Shown one piece after another: positions 54,221-62,374 of a DNA stretch of 64,000 nt. The translations under genes and the position numbers were made by a program. Positions within the stretch are counted from its first letter, which is position 1. Every line of letters starts with the position of its first letter. The notes below the pieces were generated by a model. That model did not search any database. It saw nothing but the letters and a program-made list of their open reading frames with translations, and had not been told where the DNA came from. The stretch is from Asticcacaulis aquaticus (GTDB lineage Bacteria > Pseudomonadota > Alphaproteobacteria > Caulobacterales > Caulobacteraceae), in contig NZ_JAQQKX010000013.1 in assembly GCF_028550415.1 (NCBI RefSeq), positions 62,001 through 126,000 of the forward strand, given 5' to 3'.

Positions 54221-55040
54221 GCCTCACCCACTTCCCCGCTGTACGCGCGCAATGCGACGGAATGATCTCCACCCGCCCGCGCTTCGATAGCGCGTTGAGC
54301 GCCGTCAGCGTCGCACGATAAGTCGCCGTATGCCCCAGCAGGCCCGTGGTCAGGGCAGGCGGCGGCACATTGTCTTCGACGGCGTCCAGCGACCACGCGG
54401 CATCCCCGATAAAGAACAGCCGTGCTTGGGGCACCCACAATCCCCAATGTCCCTTACAATGCCCGGGCAGTTCGACCGCGATCAGACTGCCGTCACCGCA
54501 GAGATCAACGCCGTGCGTGAACGGCGCCAAATCGTCACCCAAAGCCTCAGGCGGCAGAACCTCGAAAAAGGTGGCGCGCCGATCTATATCCTCCGGCACG
54601 AGCGCACCGAGCAGGCCCTGCCGGACGCGCGTGAACCGACTGCCCCGTCGGGTGGCCTCCAGACCCGCCCGGGCGCAAAAAATCCGGGCCTGCGTAAATC
54701 GCGTCAGCCCCGCGACGTGGTCGCCGTGGAAATGCGAGACGACGACCGCCGCGATATCGTCCGGCGCGTAACCGTAGGTTTTCAGTTGATCTTCAAGCGG
54801 TTGTTCGGGCAGGCTCACGGGCGTGGCCAACCGGTAGAGCCGTTCGGGAAAGGGTTCGGTCGCCGTAAAAAAGCGTCGGTCATAGCCGGTATCGAACAGG
54901 ATCGGCCCCCAACTTTCATGCACGATCAGGCCCACCAGCGCCGGGAAATCGACCGGACACAAATGGCCGCCGCGACGGCTCATGATTTCCGGGTGTCGAC
55001 AGGCCCCGACCTGCAAAATGTGGACCGCCGTCACGCTCAT
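54213..55040 (-). CDS. Metallo-beta-lactamase-fold hydrolase
   Basis: 275 residues with the dinuclear metal motif HFHGDH (residues 103-108), ILFDTGYDRR, the later His in ELPGHCKGHWGLW, Asp in FFIGDAAWSLD and His in IIPSHCARTAG. The pattern is that of acyl-homoserine-lactonase-like hydrolases, so the substrate could be a lactone or thioester. In this operon it may release or open a pathway intermediate. Confidence 0.85.
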   Translation of the reverse strand: MSVTAVHILQVGACRHPEIMSRRGGHLCPVDFPALVGLIVHESWGPILFDTGYDRRFFTATEPFPERLYRLATPVSLPEQPLEDQLKTYGYAPDDIAAVVVSHFHGDHVAGLTRFTQARIFCARAGLEATRRGSRFTRVRQGLLGALVPEDIDRRATFFEVLPPEALGDDLAPFTHGVDLCGDGSLIAVELPGHCKGHWGLWVPQARLFFIGDAAWSLDAVEDNVPPPALTTGLLGHTATYRATLTALNALSKRGRVEIIPSHCARTAGKWVRHG

Positions 55041-56011
55041 GAGGCCGCCTCGATGGCGCTTTGGAAGGCGTCATATGCCGGTTTGAACCCTAGCCGCTCG
55101 CGCGCCACGCTCAGGTCGAACATCTGCGAAAAGGCCAGGGTCGTCAGACCATAGACGGTCAGCGGCGGTTCCGGCTGACCGGGGAGCCGGCGGCAGACGG
55201 CTTCCATACCCGCAACTGCCAGACGTAACGGCCCGTAGGGTACGGGGACAAATTTGACCGGCAAATTGAGAGCCTGTGCAAATCGCTCGACCATCTCCCT
55301 GACCGGCAAGGCATGACCGCCAGAAATATTAACCGCTTCGCCATTCAACAGGGGCGCGCGTTGTTCGGCCAGCACCAGCGCCTGCGCCACATCACGCACA
55401 TCGGTCAGTTCCATCAGGGCCTGGCCGCCTCGCAGAAGCGGAAACCGGCCCCTGCGCATCAGGCGCAGGACGCGCGGCAGCAGCACCGTATCGTCGGGGC
55501 CGACAATGGCACGGGGACGGATCGACACGCAGGCCATATCGGCGTTGGCCGCATTGAGCACCCGCCGCTCGGCCTCGATCTTGGTGGCGGCATAGGCGTT
55601 GAGAGGGCGCGGCGTGACCGGATCGCTTTCCCGGAGGCCGATCTGGTCTGCGGCACGCGCATAAACCGAAGGTGAGGAAACGAATACAAATCTCTGACAT
55701 TTTTCAGCTTTTGCCGCGATTAACAACGCCTCGGTCGCCGCCACATTGATCGCGTGAAAGGCCGCTTTCGCGCCCCATGGGCTCGACAGAGCCGCCGCGT
55801 GGATCACGCTGTCCATGCCGTCGACCAACGCCTGAGCCGCCCCCGGCGTACACAGATCGGTGGCGACGAATTCCACGCCCGGCCCTTCGAGGCGCGCACC
55901 GCGCGTCACGTCGCGCCCCGTCGCCCGCACGCGATAGCCTTGTCGGCGCAAGACCTCGACGACCGCCAGCCCCAGCCCGCCCGTCGCCCCTGTGACCAGC
56001 ACCCGCCTCAC
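55037..56011 (-). CDS. NAD(P)-dependent epimerase/3-beta-hydroxysteroid dehydrogenase-like SDR
   Basis: 324 residues, extended short-chain dehydrogenase. Cofactor motif TGATGGLG (residues 7-14), catalytic Tyr140 and Lys144 in YAATKIEAE, and Ser in VFVSSPSVYA. The closest general type is the sterol/2-alkyl-3-ketoalkanoate reductase group (OleD-like). Beside a KAS III-like enzyme, reduction of a beta-keto acyl product is plausible. It overlaps both neighbours by four bases. Confidence 0.85.
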   Translation of the reverse strand: MRRVLVTGATGGLGLAVVEVLRRQGYRVRATGRDVTRGARLEGPGVEFVATDLCTPGAAQALVDGMDSVIHAAALSSPWGAKAAFHAINVAATEALLIAAKAEKCQRFVFVSSPSVYARAADQIGLRESDPVTPRPLNAYAATKIEAERRVLNAANADMACVSIRPRAIVGPDDTVLLPRVLRLMRRGRFPLLRGGQALMELTDVRDVAQALVLAEQRAPLLNGEAVNISGGHALPVREMVERFAQALNLPVKFVPVPYGPLRLAVAGMEAVCRRLPGQPEPPLTVYGLTTLAFSQMFDLSVARERLGFKPAYDAFQSAIEAAS

Positions 56012-57006
56012 AGACGCAACACCATGGCGCCGATGCTCACCCCCGCCGAGGTGCCGAGCAGCAGCGCGGTCGATCCGGGCGTCAGGCGGCCCTCGACCTG
56101 CGCCGCGTACAACGCCGACGGCAAGGAGGCGGCGATCTGGTTGCCATGGTCGGCAAAGATATCGACCACGCGTTCGGGGCGCACCTTCACCAGATGACGG
56201 ATATATTCGAGGCCCGGCTGACTGGCCTGATGGCAGACGATCGTGTCGATCGCGTCGAGCGTCAACCCGGCCTGAGCCATCACCTTATCGAGCACCACCG
56301 GCACATGCCGCCCTGCCGCCTTGAACACGGCGAACGGGTCCATCTGAAACAGCGCCGCCGCGCGCAGGGCCTCGATGCCATCCTCGATGCGCACCTTCGT
56401 GCCGCCCGCCCGCAGCACCGCCGTATCCTTGCCCGTGCTGAACGTGGCAAACACTGAACCGAGGACGGCGGGGCCTTCCGATGACGCCTCCACACAAACC
56501 GCTGCGGCCCCGTCACCGAAAATGGCCGAGATTTCCGGACGACTGTAATCAAGCCCCGCCGAGGCGATGTCGCTGGCAAAGATGACCGCCCGACGACAGC
56601 GACCGGCGGCGATGTAGAGGCTGACCGTATCCAGTGCCTGAAGGAAGGACAGGCAGGTCATATTGATATCGAAAGCCACAATGCCGGATCGGGCCAGACC
56701 CAGCCGGTCCTGCACCAGCGGCGCCGTCCCGGGGATGGGCTGCTCCATTACACCGCACGCCCCGACCAGCAGATCGAACGCGCCGTCGGACCACCCGGCC
56801 TGCTTCAGAGCCTCACGACAGGCTTCCGCGGCCATGAACGAAGTCGTCTCATCGCGGGCGGCGATACCACGCGACCCTATGCCGAAGCGGGCCTCGGTCC
56901 AGCCCCCGGCTTCGCCGAAGCGGGCATCGAGCGCCGTGGACGGTTGGGAAACGCGCGGGCGATACCGGCCCAGCCCCGCCAATCTCACGCCAATAGGAAA
57001 TGTCAT
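56008..57006 (-). CDS. 3-oxoacyl-ACP synthase III / OleA-like ketosynthase
   Basis: 332 residues of the FabH/thiolase superfamily. Catalytic Cys118 in DINMTCLSFLQ, His259 in VCHQASQPGLEYIR and Asn289 in DHGNQIAASLPSAL make a full triad. FabH-specific GDGAAAV is present. As the only ketosynthase in a coupled operon and not near fatty-acid genes, it probably condenses acyl chains for a specialised product. It is the first gene of the seven-gene operon. Confidence 0.88.
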   Translation of the reverse strand: MTFPIGVRLAGLGRYRPRVSQPSTALDARFGEAGGWTEARFGIGSRGIAARDETTSFMAAEACREALKQAGWSDGAFDLLVGACGVMEQPIPGTAPLVQDRLGLARSGIVAFDINMTCLSFLQALDTVSLYIAAGRCRRAVIFASDIASAGLDYSRPEISAIFGDGAAAVCVEASSEGPAVLGSVFATFSTGKDTAVLRAGGTKVRIEDGIEALRAAALFQMDPFAVFKAAGRHVPVVLDKVMAQAGLTLDAIDTIVCHQASQPGLEYIRHLVKVRPERVVDIFADHGNQIAASLPSALYAAQVEGRLTPGSTALLLGTSAGVSIGAMVLRL

Positions 57007-57310
57007 TCAAACGGCCCTACAGTCGACCGGAACGCATGACGTGTTTTCACGCGGATCATGCGCGTTCCCCGGTCTTAGACTGTCCCCGCCTTTGATATAG
57101 AAGGCCATGATAGGCCTGTCCATCGCAACGCAACGGAAACGTTCTCACGTTTATGTGCGATAGATTCTCACAATTAAGTGGATGGTTACCTTATCCTGCT
57201 ACCGTATCCGGTATCATATTAGCGGCGAGCGATATGCCGAAAAGTGCCAAGACGCTTTTTGGAGTTTTCGGCAGCAATATCGTGACAAACTCATCGAGGT
57301 AGCGATCTAT
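57007..57310. other. 304-base divergent intergenic region
   Basis: No supportable gene. It separates the biosynthetic operon (minus) from the GGDEF-EAL gene (plus). Besides the inverted repeat at 57027-57072 I see no good promoter. The GGDEF frame is open from 57182, but those residues look random and the helix-like N-terminus starts at 57311. Confidence 0.5.
57027..57072. promoter_or_regulatory. Imperfect inverted repeat in the leader of the biosynthetic operon
   Basis: CCGGAACGCATGA (57027-57039) pairs with TCATGCGCGTTCCCCGG (57056-57072) with small insertions. It lies 21-66 bases upstream of the KAS III gene. It could be an operator or a leader hairpin. Confidence 0.4.
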
Positions 57311-59299
57311 ATGGCATCGGCAACACACGACACGCACTTGCTGACGGCGCAAATCCGCGCCGACCAGCTCGCGACCGTGCGGCGCAGCGTCAAGATTTCG
57401 ATCCCGATCAATATCGTCCTGTCGCTGATCATAATGACGGTGACGGTCTATTACGGCCACGCCCAGTCCGGCGTCCTGTGGTTCGCCACCGCCCTGCTCA
57501 TCAACATGGTGCGCGTGGCCCTATGCCAGGCGCCCTTCCCCGGTACGGCGGCCAAAGGGGCTTTTGCCGGCATGGCAAAACTGTCGGTCGACCGGCACCT
57601 GTTCATCGCTTCTCTGGCCGCGCTGACATCGGGTTCGGTCTGGGCGCTGATGCCAGCCCTGTGCGAAGGCTATACGTCGGCGCAGTCCGGCTTCTATCTG
57701 GTCGTCATCTGCGGCATCACGGCGGGGGCCGTCGTCCACGGCAATGCATACGCCATTATCCCCATATGTTTTATCGTGCCGCCGCTGATGTCGATGGCCG
57801 GATGCCTGTTCTATGCGGGCGGCTTCGACCGCATCGGTCTGGCCTGTGCGACCCTGCTCTATCTGGGGGCGCTGATCCGCTCGGCGCTGGAAAGCGAGGT
57901 CATGTTCCGTTACGGCAGCCAGCGCAAGAACGAAGCGACGACGCTGGCCGGCTCCCTGAAACAGGCCCATGCCCGCACGACCGAGGTCGCCGAGGAAATG
58001 CGTCATCGCGCTGTTCACGATGCCCTGACCGGTCTTCTAAACCGCAGCGGTTTCGCCGCCGAAGTCGAACGCCGGGTATTGGACAACGCTCAGCCCCTGT
58101 GCCTGATGATCCTCGATCTGGACGGTTTCAAATCGGTCAATGACGTCTTCGGTCACCGCGCCGGAGACGATGTTCTGGTCGAAGTCGCCCGCCGCCTGAA
58201 AACGATCGCCCGCGACGGCTTTACCATTGCCCGTCTGGGCGGCGACGAATTCGCGGTCCTCTTCGATGCCGATGCCGCCCCTGCCGATGAGATCGCCGGC
58301 CGGATCATAACCGCCATAGGCCAGCCGTTCGACGGCTTCGACGCCGGTCGCGTCGGCGTCAGCATCGGCATCCATCACCCCCGCGACCGCGTCAGCTTCT
58401 CCGAAATGATGGTCTGCGCCGACACCGCGCTCTATGCGGCCAAGAACGGCGGTCGCAACCGCTTCCACCACTTCGATGCGACGCTCAGCGACCGGCTGGA
58501 TATGAAGCGCGACATCGAGCGCGACCTGCCCCGCGCCCTAACCGAGCATCAGTTGCACATGTGGTATCAGCCGATCTTTTCGAACGGCGGCCGCACCTTC
58601 AGCCACTTCGAAGCCCTGCTGCGCTGGGAACACGACAAGCACGGCTGGGTGTCACCGGTCGATATCGTCGAAAACGCCGCTGTTCTGGGCCTGTCGGAAC
58701 CGCTGCTCAAATATATTCTGGCCGAGGCCTGCGCCATGACCGCGCGCCTCAAAGCCTCGGGCCTCGATAAATCGTGGATCGCCGTCAATATCTCGCCGCG
58801 TGAAATGTCGCGCCTGCCGGTCGAGACCATGGTCTTCGAGGCCCTGAAACAGGCGGGCGTGTCCCCCTCGATGATCGAGATCGAGATCACCGAAGAAACC
58901 GCCATGGACATGCGCGCCGTCGAAGGCAAGCTGGCCGTGCTGGCCGAAGGCGGCATCCGCCTCGCCATCGACGATTTCGGTGTCGGTTATTCGTCCCTGT
59001 CGTCGCTGCGCCATCTGCGCGTCGACCGCCTGAAAATCGACAAGTCCTTCGTCATCGGCCTGACCGACTCGACCTCGGCGCAGGTCATGGTGCAGGCCAT
59101 CGTCAATCTGGGGCACTCGCTCGGCATGGAGGTCGTTGCCGAAGGGGTCGAAAATGCCGAGACTCAGGCCCTGCTGCAACGCTTCGGGTGCCGCAATATG
59201 CAGGGCTATCATCTGGGCCGCCCGATGAGCAAAGACGCCGCTATTGAATGGGCCACGAAAAAACCGACCGACATCCTGCCCGCCGGTCAGGTCGCCTGA
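57311..59299 (+). CDS. Membrane GGDEF-EAL c-di-GMP enzyme
   Basis: 662 residues from the ATG at 57311. Five to six hydrophobic segments in the first 200 residues form a membrane sensor domain. The diguanylate cyclase domain has the intact active site GGDEF (310-314), and the phosphodiesterase domain has EALLRW (EAL at 434-436), NISPREMSRL, EITEETAMDM and DDFGVGYSSLSSL with the later KIDKSFV. Both domains look catalytic, so the protein may make or break c-di-GMP depending on the signal. A REC-REC protein follows. Confidence 0.9.
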   Translation: MASATHDTHLLTAQIRADQLATVRRSVKISIPINIVLSLIIMTVTVYYGHAQSGVLWFATALLINMVRVALCQAPFPGTAAKGAFAGMAKLSVDRHLFIASLAALTSGSVWALMPALCEGYTSAQSGFYLVVICGITAGAVVHGNAYAIIPICFIVPPLMSMAGCLFYAGGFDRIGLACATLLYLGALIRSALESEVMFRYGSQRKNEATTLAGSLKQAHARTTEVAEEMRHRAVHDALTGLLNRSGFAAEVERRVLDNAQPLCLMILDLDGFKSVNDVFGHRAGDDVLVEVARRLKTIARDGFTIARLGGDEFAVLFDADAAPADEIAGRIITAIGQPFDGFDAGRVGVSIGIHHPRDRVSFSEMMVCADTALYAAKNGGRNRFHHFDATLSDRLDMKRDIERDLPRALTEHQLHMWYQPIFSNGGRTFSHFEALLRWEHDKHGWVSPVDIVENAAVLGLSEPLLKYILAEACAMTARLKASGLDKSWIAVNISPREMSRLPVETMVFEALKQAGVSPSMIEIEITEETAMDMRAVEGKLAVLAEGGIRLAIDDFGVGYSSLSSLRHLRVDRLKIDKSFVIGLTDSTSAQVMVQAIVNLGHSLGMEVVAEGVENAETQALLQRFGCRNMQGYHLGRPMSKDAAIEWATKKPTDILPAGQVA

Positions 59300-59372
59300 T
59301 CCGAATAGTTGGGGAAGTAATCCGTCCACCTCACCAATAATTAAGGATAACAGTGTATCAGGGATGTCGATC

Positions 59373-59395
59373 GCTTCCGAAAGGGGTTCGGAAGC
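59373..59395 (+). promoter_or_regulatory. Hairpin in front of the REC-REC gene
   Basis: GCTTCCGAA and TTCGGAAGC form a perfect 9-bp stem with a five-base loop, 24 bases before the GTG at 59420. There is no T run, so attenuation or control of translation is as possible as termination of the GGDEF-EAL gene. Confidence 0.4.
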
Positions 59396-59419
59396 CACCA
59401 GCAAGAAAGCGGGTACGGC

Positions 59420-60187
59420 GTGGCTGAAGGTTTGGCGTTGATCATCGAAGACAGCATGACTCAGGCGAATATCGTGGGGCGTATGCTTCAGGACGAAGAC
59501 TGGGATTTTGTCGTCGCCCGCTCGCTGGCCGAATGCCACGAAGTGCTGATGCACCAGCGCCCGAACCTGATCTTCGTCGATGTGTTTCTGGGCGAAGAAA
59601 ACGGCCTCGATCACCTGACCCAGATCCGCGAACGCGCGCTCGACGCGACCATCGCCGTCATGACCGCGGGCAGCCGTCAGGAATCGATCGACGAAACGCT
59701 GAAACTGGCGCGTAACTCCAAAGTCGATTTCGTGCTGCGCAAGCCGTTCTCGCGGCCGCAACTGCGCGCCATCGTCGAGTCGGCTCAGGCCGATGCCGCC
59801 GAAGGTCGCCGCCGCAAGCACGCCCTCGTCATCGACGACAGCCATACGGTCGCCACCCTTACCGCGCAGATCCTGACCGACAACGGCTACCGCGTTTCGA
59901 TCGCCCATTCGATGGAAGAGGCGCTCGACAATACCGATATCGCTCACGTCGACCTGATCGTCACCGATGTCTTCATGCCGGGCATGGGCGGTTTGCAAGG
60001 CATCCGCGTCATCAAATCGACCTGGGACAATGTCCGCATTCTGGCCATGTCGGCGGGCCTCGCCTCGCGCGTCAGTTCTGACCGCGCGACGTCGGCCGCC
60101 GTCGCTGCCGGGGCCGATGCCGAGATCCAGAAGCCGTTCAAGCCGGTCGAACTGATCAACACCGCCATCCATCTGATGGCGTCCTGA
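59420..60187 (+). CDS. Two-domain response regulator (REC-REC)
   Basis: 255 residues from a GTG. REC1 has the acidic pair in LIIEDSMTQ, phospho-acceptor Asp54 in FVDVFLGEENG and Lys108 in VLRKPF. REC2 has LVIDDSHTVA, Asp183 in VTDVFMPGMGG and Lys238 in EIQKPF. No output domain follows. PleD-type regulators have REC-REC-GGDEF; here the REC pair is a separate protein just behind a GGDEF-EAL enzyme, so the two may work together. A strong terminator follows. Confidence 0.88.
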   Translation: MAEGLALIIEDSMTQANIVGRMLQDEDWDFVVARSLAECHEVLMHQRPNLIFVDVFLGEENGLDHLTQIRERALDATIAVMTAGSRQESIDETLKLARNSKVDFVLRKPFSRPQLRAIVESAQADAAEGRRRKHALVIDDSHTVATLTAQILTDNGYRVSIAHSMEEALDNTDIAHVDLIVTDVFMPGMGGLQGIRVIKSTWDNVRILAMSAGLASRVSSDRATSAAVAAGADAEIQKPFKPVELINTAIHLMAS

Positions 60188-60190
60188 TTT

Positions 60191-60228
60191 AGAGCGCGTC
60201 CCGATCTGATTGGATCGGGACGCGCTCT
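60191..60228 (+). terminator. Terminator after the REC-REC gene
   Basis: A perfect 16-bp stem (AGAGCGCGTCCCGATC / GATCGGGACGCGCTCT) with a six-base loop, followed by AAAATTTTTGTTTT. It begins three bases after the stop. The first bases (AGAGCGC) are the same as those of the dispersed element next to it. Confidence 0.92.
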
Positions 60229-60244
60229 AAAATTTTTGTTTTAT

Positions 60245-60330
60245 AGCGCATTTGATTCCGAAACGAAGTTCGGCGAAGCCAAAACCGTTACACACTTTTC
60301 GGAAACGTAGTTCGGCGCAGCCAATGCGCT
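60245..60330. repeat. Long copy of the dispersed 3'-end palindromic element
   Basis: Terminal inverted repeats AGCGCATT (60245-60252) and AATGCGCT (60323-60330) enclose two direct copies of a 23-mer (60258-60280 and 60300-60322; three mismatches, spaced by 42 bases) and an inner CCGTTACACACTTTTCGG. The right end runs into the TAG stop codon of the IclR gene (60331-60333). Other copies lie at 16000 and 33664. Confidence 0.75.
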
Positions 60331-61122
60331 CTATTTCACGGGCGCGCCCAGACCCTGCGATATCCGGGCGGCGTAGGTCTTCAGAACCTCAAGCGCCGCC
60401 TTGCGCGTCACCTGCTGCGATCCGTCGATCAACTCAAGGAACGGCACCGTCAGAGTTCCGACCGCGTAGCCGTCCAGGCCGATAATCGGACAGGCCATGT
60501 CAGTTACCCCGCGCGTGCGGATGCTGGGCATCATCTCATAGCCCTGCGCCCGCACCTTTTCGATACGCGCGCGCTCCTCGTCCGGCAGGGCCGGGTTCTG
60601 CGCCAGGACGCGCGCGGCGGTGGACGGCTCTGAAAAAGCCATCAGGACGTGGCCGGAACAGGTGCGCACCGCATCGATGGTCACGCCGCGCTTGACGACA
60701 AAAGCCGTCGGCCCCGGACTTTCCTGACGCATGATGACAAGGCCTTTGGCGCCGTTCAGCACGACCACATGGCACGACTGCTGAATGGCGTGGGCCAGTT
60801 CCAGCATCAGGGGCGCCGCGACCAGCGACAGTTCGTGCGTCGGCAAGGCGCGGAACACCGTCTCCAGCACCTTGTGCGTCACCGTGTAACGGTCGGTGTC
60901 GGGATTCTTCGCCAGCCAGCCCCGCCGCTCCATGACGATGATGATGCGGAAAATCTCGCTCATCGAATTGAACCCCAGCCGGGCCGCTATTTCCGACAGA
61001 GTCAGGCCGTCCGGCGCCGTCGCCAGCAGCTCGATGACATTGAACCCTTTTTCCAGCGCCGGAGCGGAATAGGTGTTTTGGGATTTGGGTTGCGCGTCGT
61101 CGCGGGTCGAAGATCTGGCCAT
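60331..61122 (-). CDS. IclR-family transcriptional regulator
   Basis: 263 residues from the ATG at 61122 (the frame is open upstream to 61251, but that part overlaps the divergent promoter region). A winged HTH (SAPALEKGFNVIELLATAPD, LTLSEIAARLGF) is followed by the IclR effector domain (MLELAHAIQQSCHVVVLNG, DAVRTCSGHVLMAFS, and the end GVTDMACPIIGLDGYAVGTL). IclR proteins sense small acids or sugars. It diverges from the zinc sugar dehydrogenase and probably controls it. Confidence 0.9.
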   Translation of the reverse strand: MARSSTRDDAQPKSQNTYSAPALEKGFNVIELLATAPDGLTLSEIAARLGFNSMSEIFRIIIVMERRGWLAKNPDTDRYTVTHKVLETVFRALPTHELSLVAAPLMLELAHAIQQSCHVVVLNGAKGLVIMRQESPGPTAFVVKRGVTIDAVRTCSGHVLMAFSEPSTAARVLAQNPALPDEERARIEKVRAQGYEMMPSIRTRGVTDMACPIIGLDGYAVGTLTVPFLELIDGSQQVTRKAALEVLKTYAARISQGLGAPVK

Positions 61123-61249
61123 GTCCAGATACCTAAACCCTCTGACGCAGAATGCAAGATTCGCCCCCTGTGACCCGGGGTGGGAATTCCTCTTGTTTAT
61201 TTTCTTATGCGGCATTAATAACCAAATATAAAATAAAAGAGGTTGCGCC

Positions 61250-62260
61250 ATGAAGGCTGTTATCTGTGAAAAACCTTATGCGCTGGAGATTACGGAGCGG
61301 CCCTTGCCCGTTCGGGCGTCCGGCGATGTCATGATCCGCATCGATCGGATCGGCCTGTGCGGCACCGACTATCATATATTCGCTGGCAATCAGCCCTTCC
61401 TCGCCTATCCCCGCGTCATGGGTCACGAACTGTCAGGCCACGTGGCCGAGGCCGATGCTGATTCGCCGCTGACAGTCGGCGCACGCGTGACCATCAATCC
61501 GTACCTGCCGTGCGGCACCTGCATCGCCTGCCGCAAGGCCAGGCCCAATTGCTGCGTCAATATCAGGGTGCTGGGCGTCCATATCGACGGCGGCATGACC
61601 GAATTCGTCTGCGTTCCCGAAGCCGCCGTCATCCCGGTCGAAGGCCTGACGCCCGATCAGGCGGCGATGGTCGAGTTTCTGTCGATCGGCGCCCATGCCG
61701 TGCGGCGCGGCGCGACCGGTCCTTCCGACCGCGCTCTGGTCGTCGGTGCCGGGCCCATCGGCGTCGGCGTCGCTCTGTTCGCGGCCATGGCCGGGGCCGA
61801 GGTCACCCTGATCGACACCAGCGCCGCGCGTCTCGACTATGCCCGCGACTTTGTCGGCATACCGCATACGGCGGTCGTCAGCGACGACCTGGACGCCTAT
61901 CTTAAACGCCGCACGGACGGCGACTATTTCGACATCGTCTTCGACTGCACCGGCAGCGCCAGAGCTATCGAAAAAGGCTTTTCTTACGTCGCGCACGGTG
62001 GCCGCTACGTGCTGGTCAGCGTCGTCAAGGATACGCTCAGCTTTGCCGACCCCGAATTCCACAAGCGCGAAATGCAGCTGATCGGCAGCCGCAACGCCAC
62101 GGCCGAGGATTTCCGTCACGTCATCGATTCGATCCGTTCCGGCGCGATCCCGACAGACGTGCTGAAAACGCAGGGTTTTCCCATGCTGGACCTGCCAGAT
62201 CGCATTGGCGATCTGATCGCCGATCAGGGCAAGGTTCTCAAGGCGATCGTCACGCTTTGA
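61250..62260 (+). CDS. Zinc-binding sugar-acid dehydrogenase (MDR family)
   Basis: 336 residues. Catalytic zinc ligands Cys37 (GLCGTDYHIF) and His59-Glu60 (VMGHELSGHV), structural zinc cysteines in LPCGTCIACRKARPNCC, and the NAD-binding VVGAGPIGVGVALFA with the Asp in LIDTS. The family includes L-galactonate and L-threonine dehydrogenases. Beside uxuA and a FadR-type regulator, oxidation of an aldonate in the hexuronate route is the best inference. AGAGG precedes the ATG. Confidence 0.88.
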   Translation: MKAVICEKPYALEITERPLPVRASGDVMIRIDRIGLCGTDYHIFAGNQPFLAYPRVMGHELSGHVAEADADSPLTVGARVTINPYLPCGTCIACRKARPNCCVNIRVLGVHIDGGMTEFVCVPEAAVIPVEGLTPDQAAMVEFLSIGAHAVRRGATGPSDRALVVGAGPIGVGVALFAAMAGAEVTLIDTSAARLDYARDFVGIPHTAVVSDDLDAYLKRRTDGDYFDIVFDCTGSARAIEKGFSYVAHGGRYVLVSVVKDTLSFADPEFHKREMQLIGSRNATAEDFRHVIDSIRSGAIPTDVLKTQGFPMLDLPDRIGDLIADQGKVLKAIVTL

Positions 62261-62276
62261 CCACCCGAATATATTG

Positions 62277-62313
62277 ATCAACCAATTTAAGCCACGGGGT
62301 TAAATTGGTTGAT
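62277..62313. promoter_or_regulatory. Operator-like palindrome in front of the gntR-uxuA operon
   Basis: ATCAACCAATTTAA (62277-62290) and TTAAATTGGTTGAT (62300-62313) form a perfect 14-bp inverted repeat with nine bases between. The half-site TTGGTTGAT is of the kind bound by FadR-subfamily GntR regulators. It lies 61 bases before the gntR start, so autoregulation is likely. It could also act as terminator of the dehydrogenase gene, but it is AT-rich and has no clear T run. Confidence 0.7.
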
Positions 62314-62374
62314 ATATCCCGGCAAAGTCTTTATGGTGCGACAAACCTCCCGTTTGTACCCTTAAGGATGCCGT

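Noticed and set aside
58652-60172. 506-codon minus-strand frame spanning the GGDEF-EAL and REC-REC genes
   Set aside because: It crosses two well-supported genes and a hairpin; the translation has no family features.
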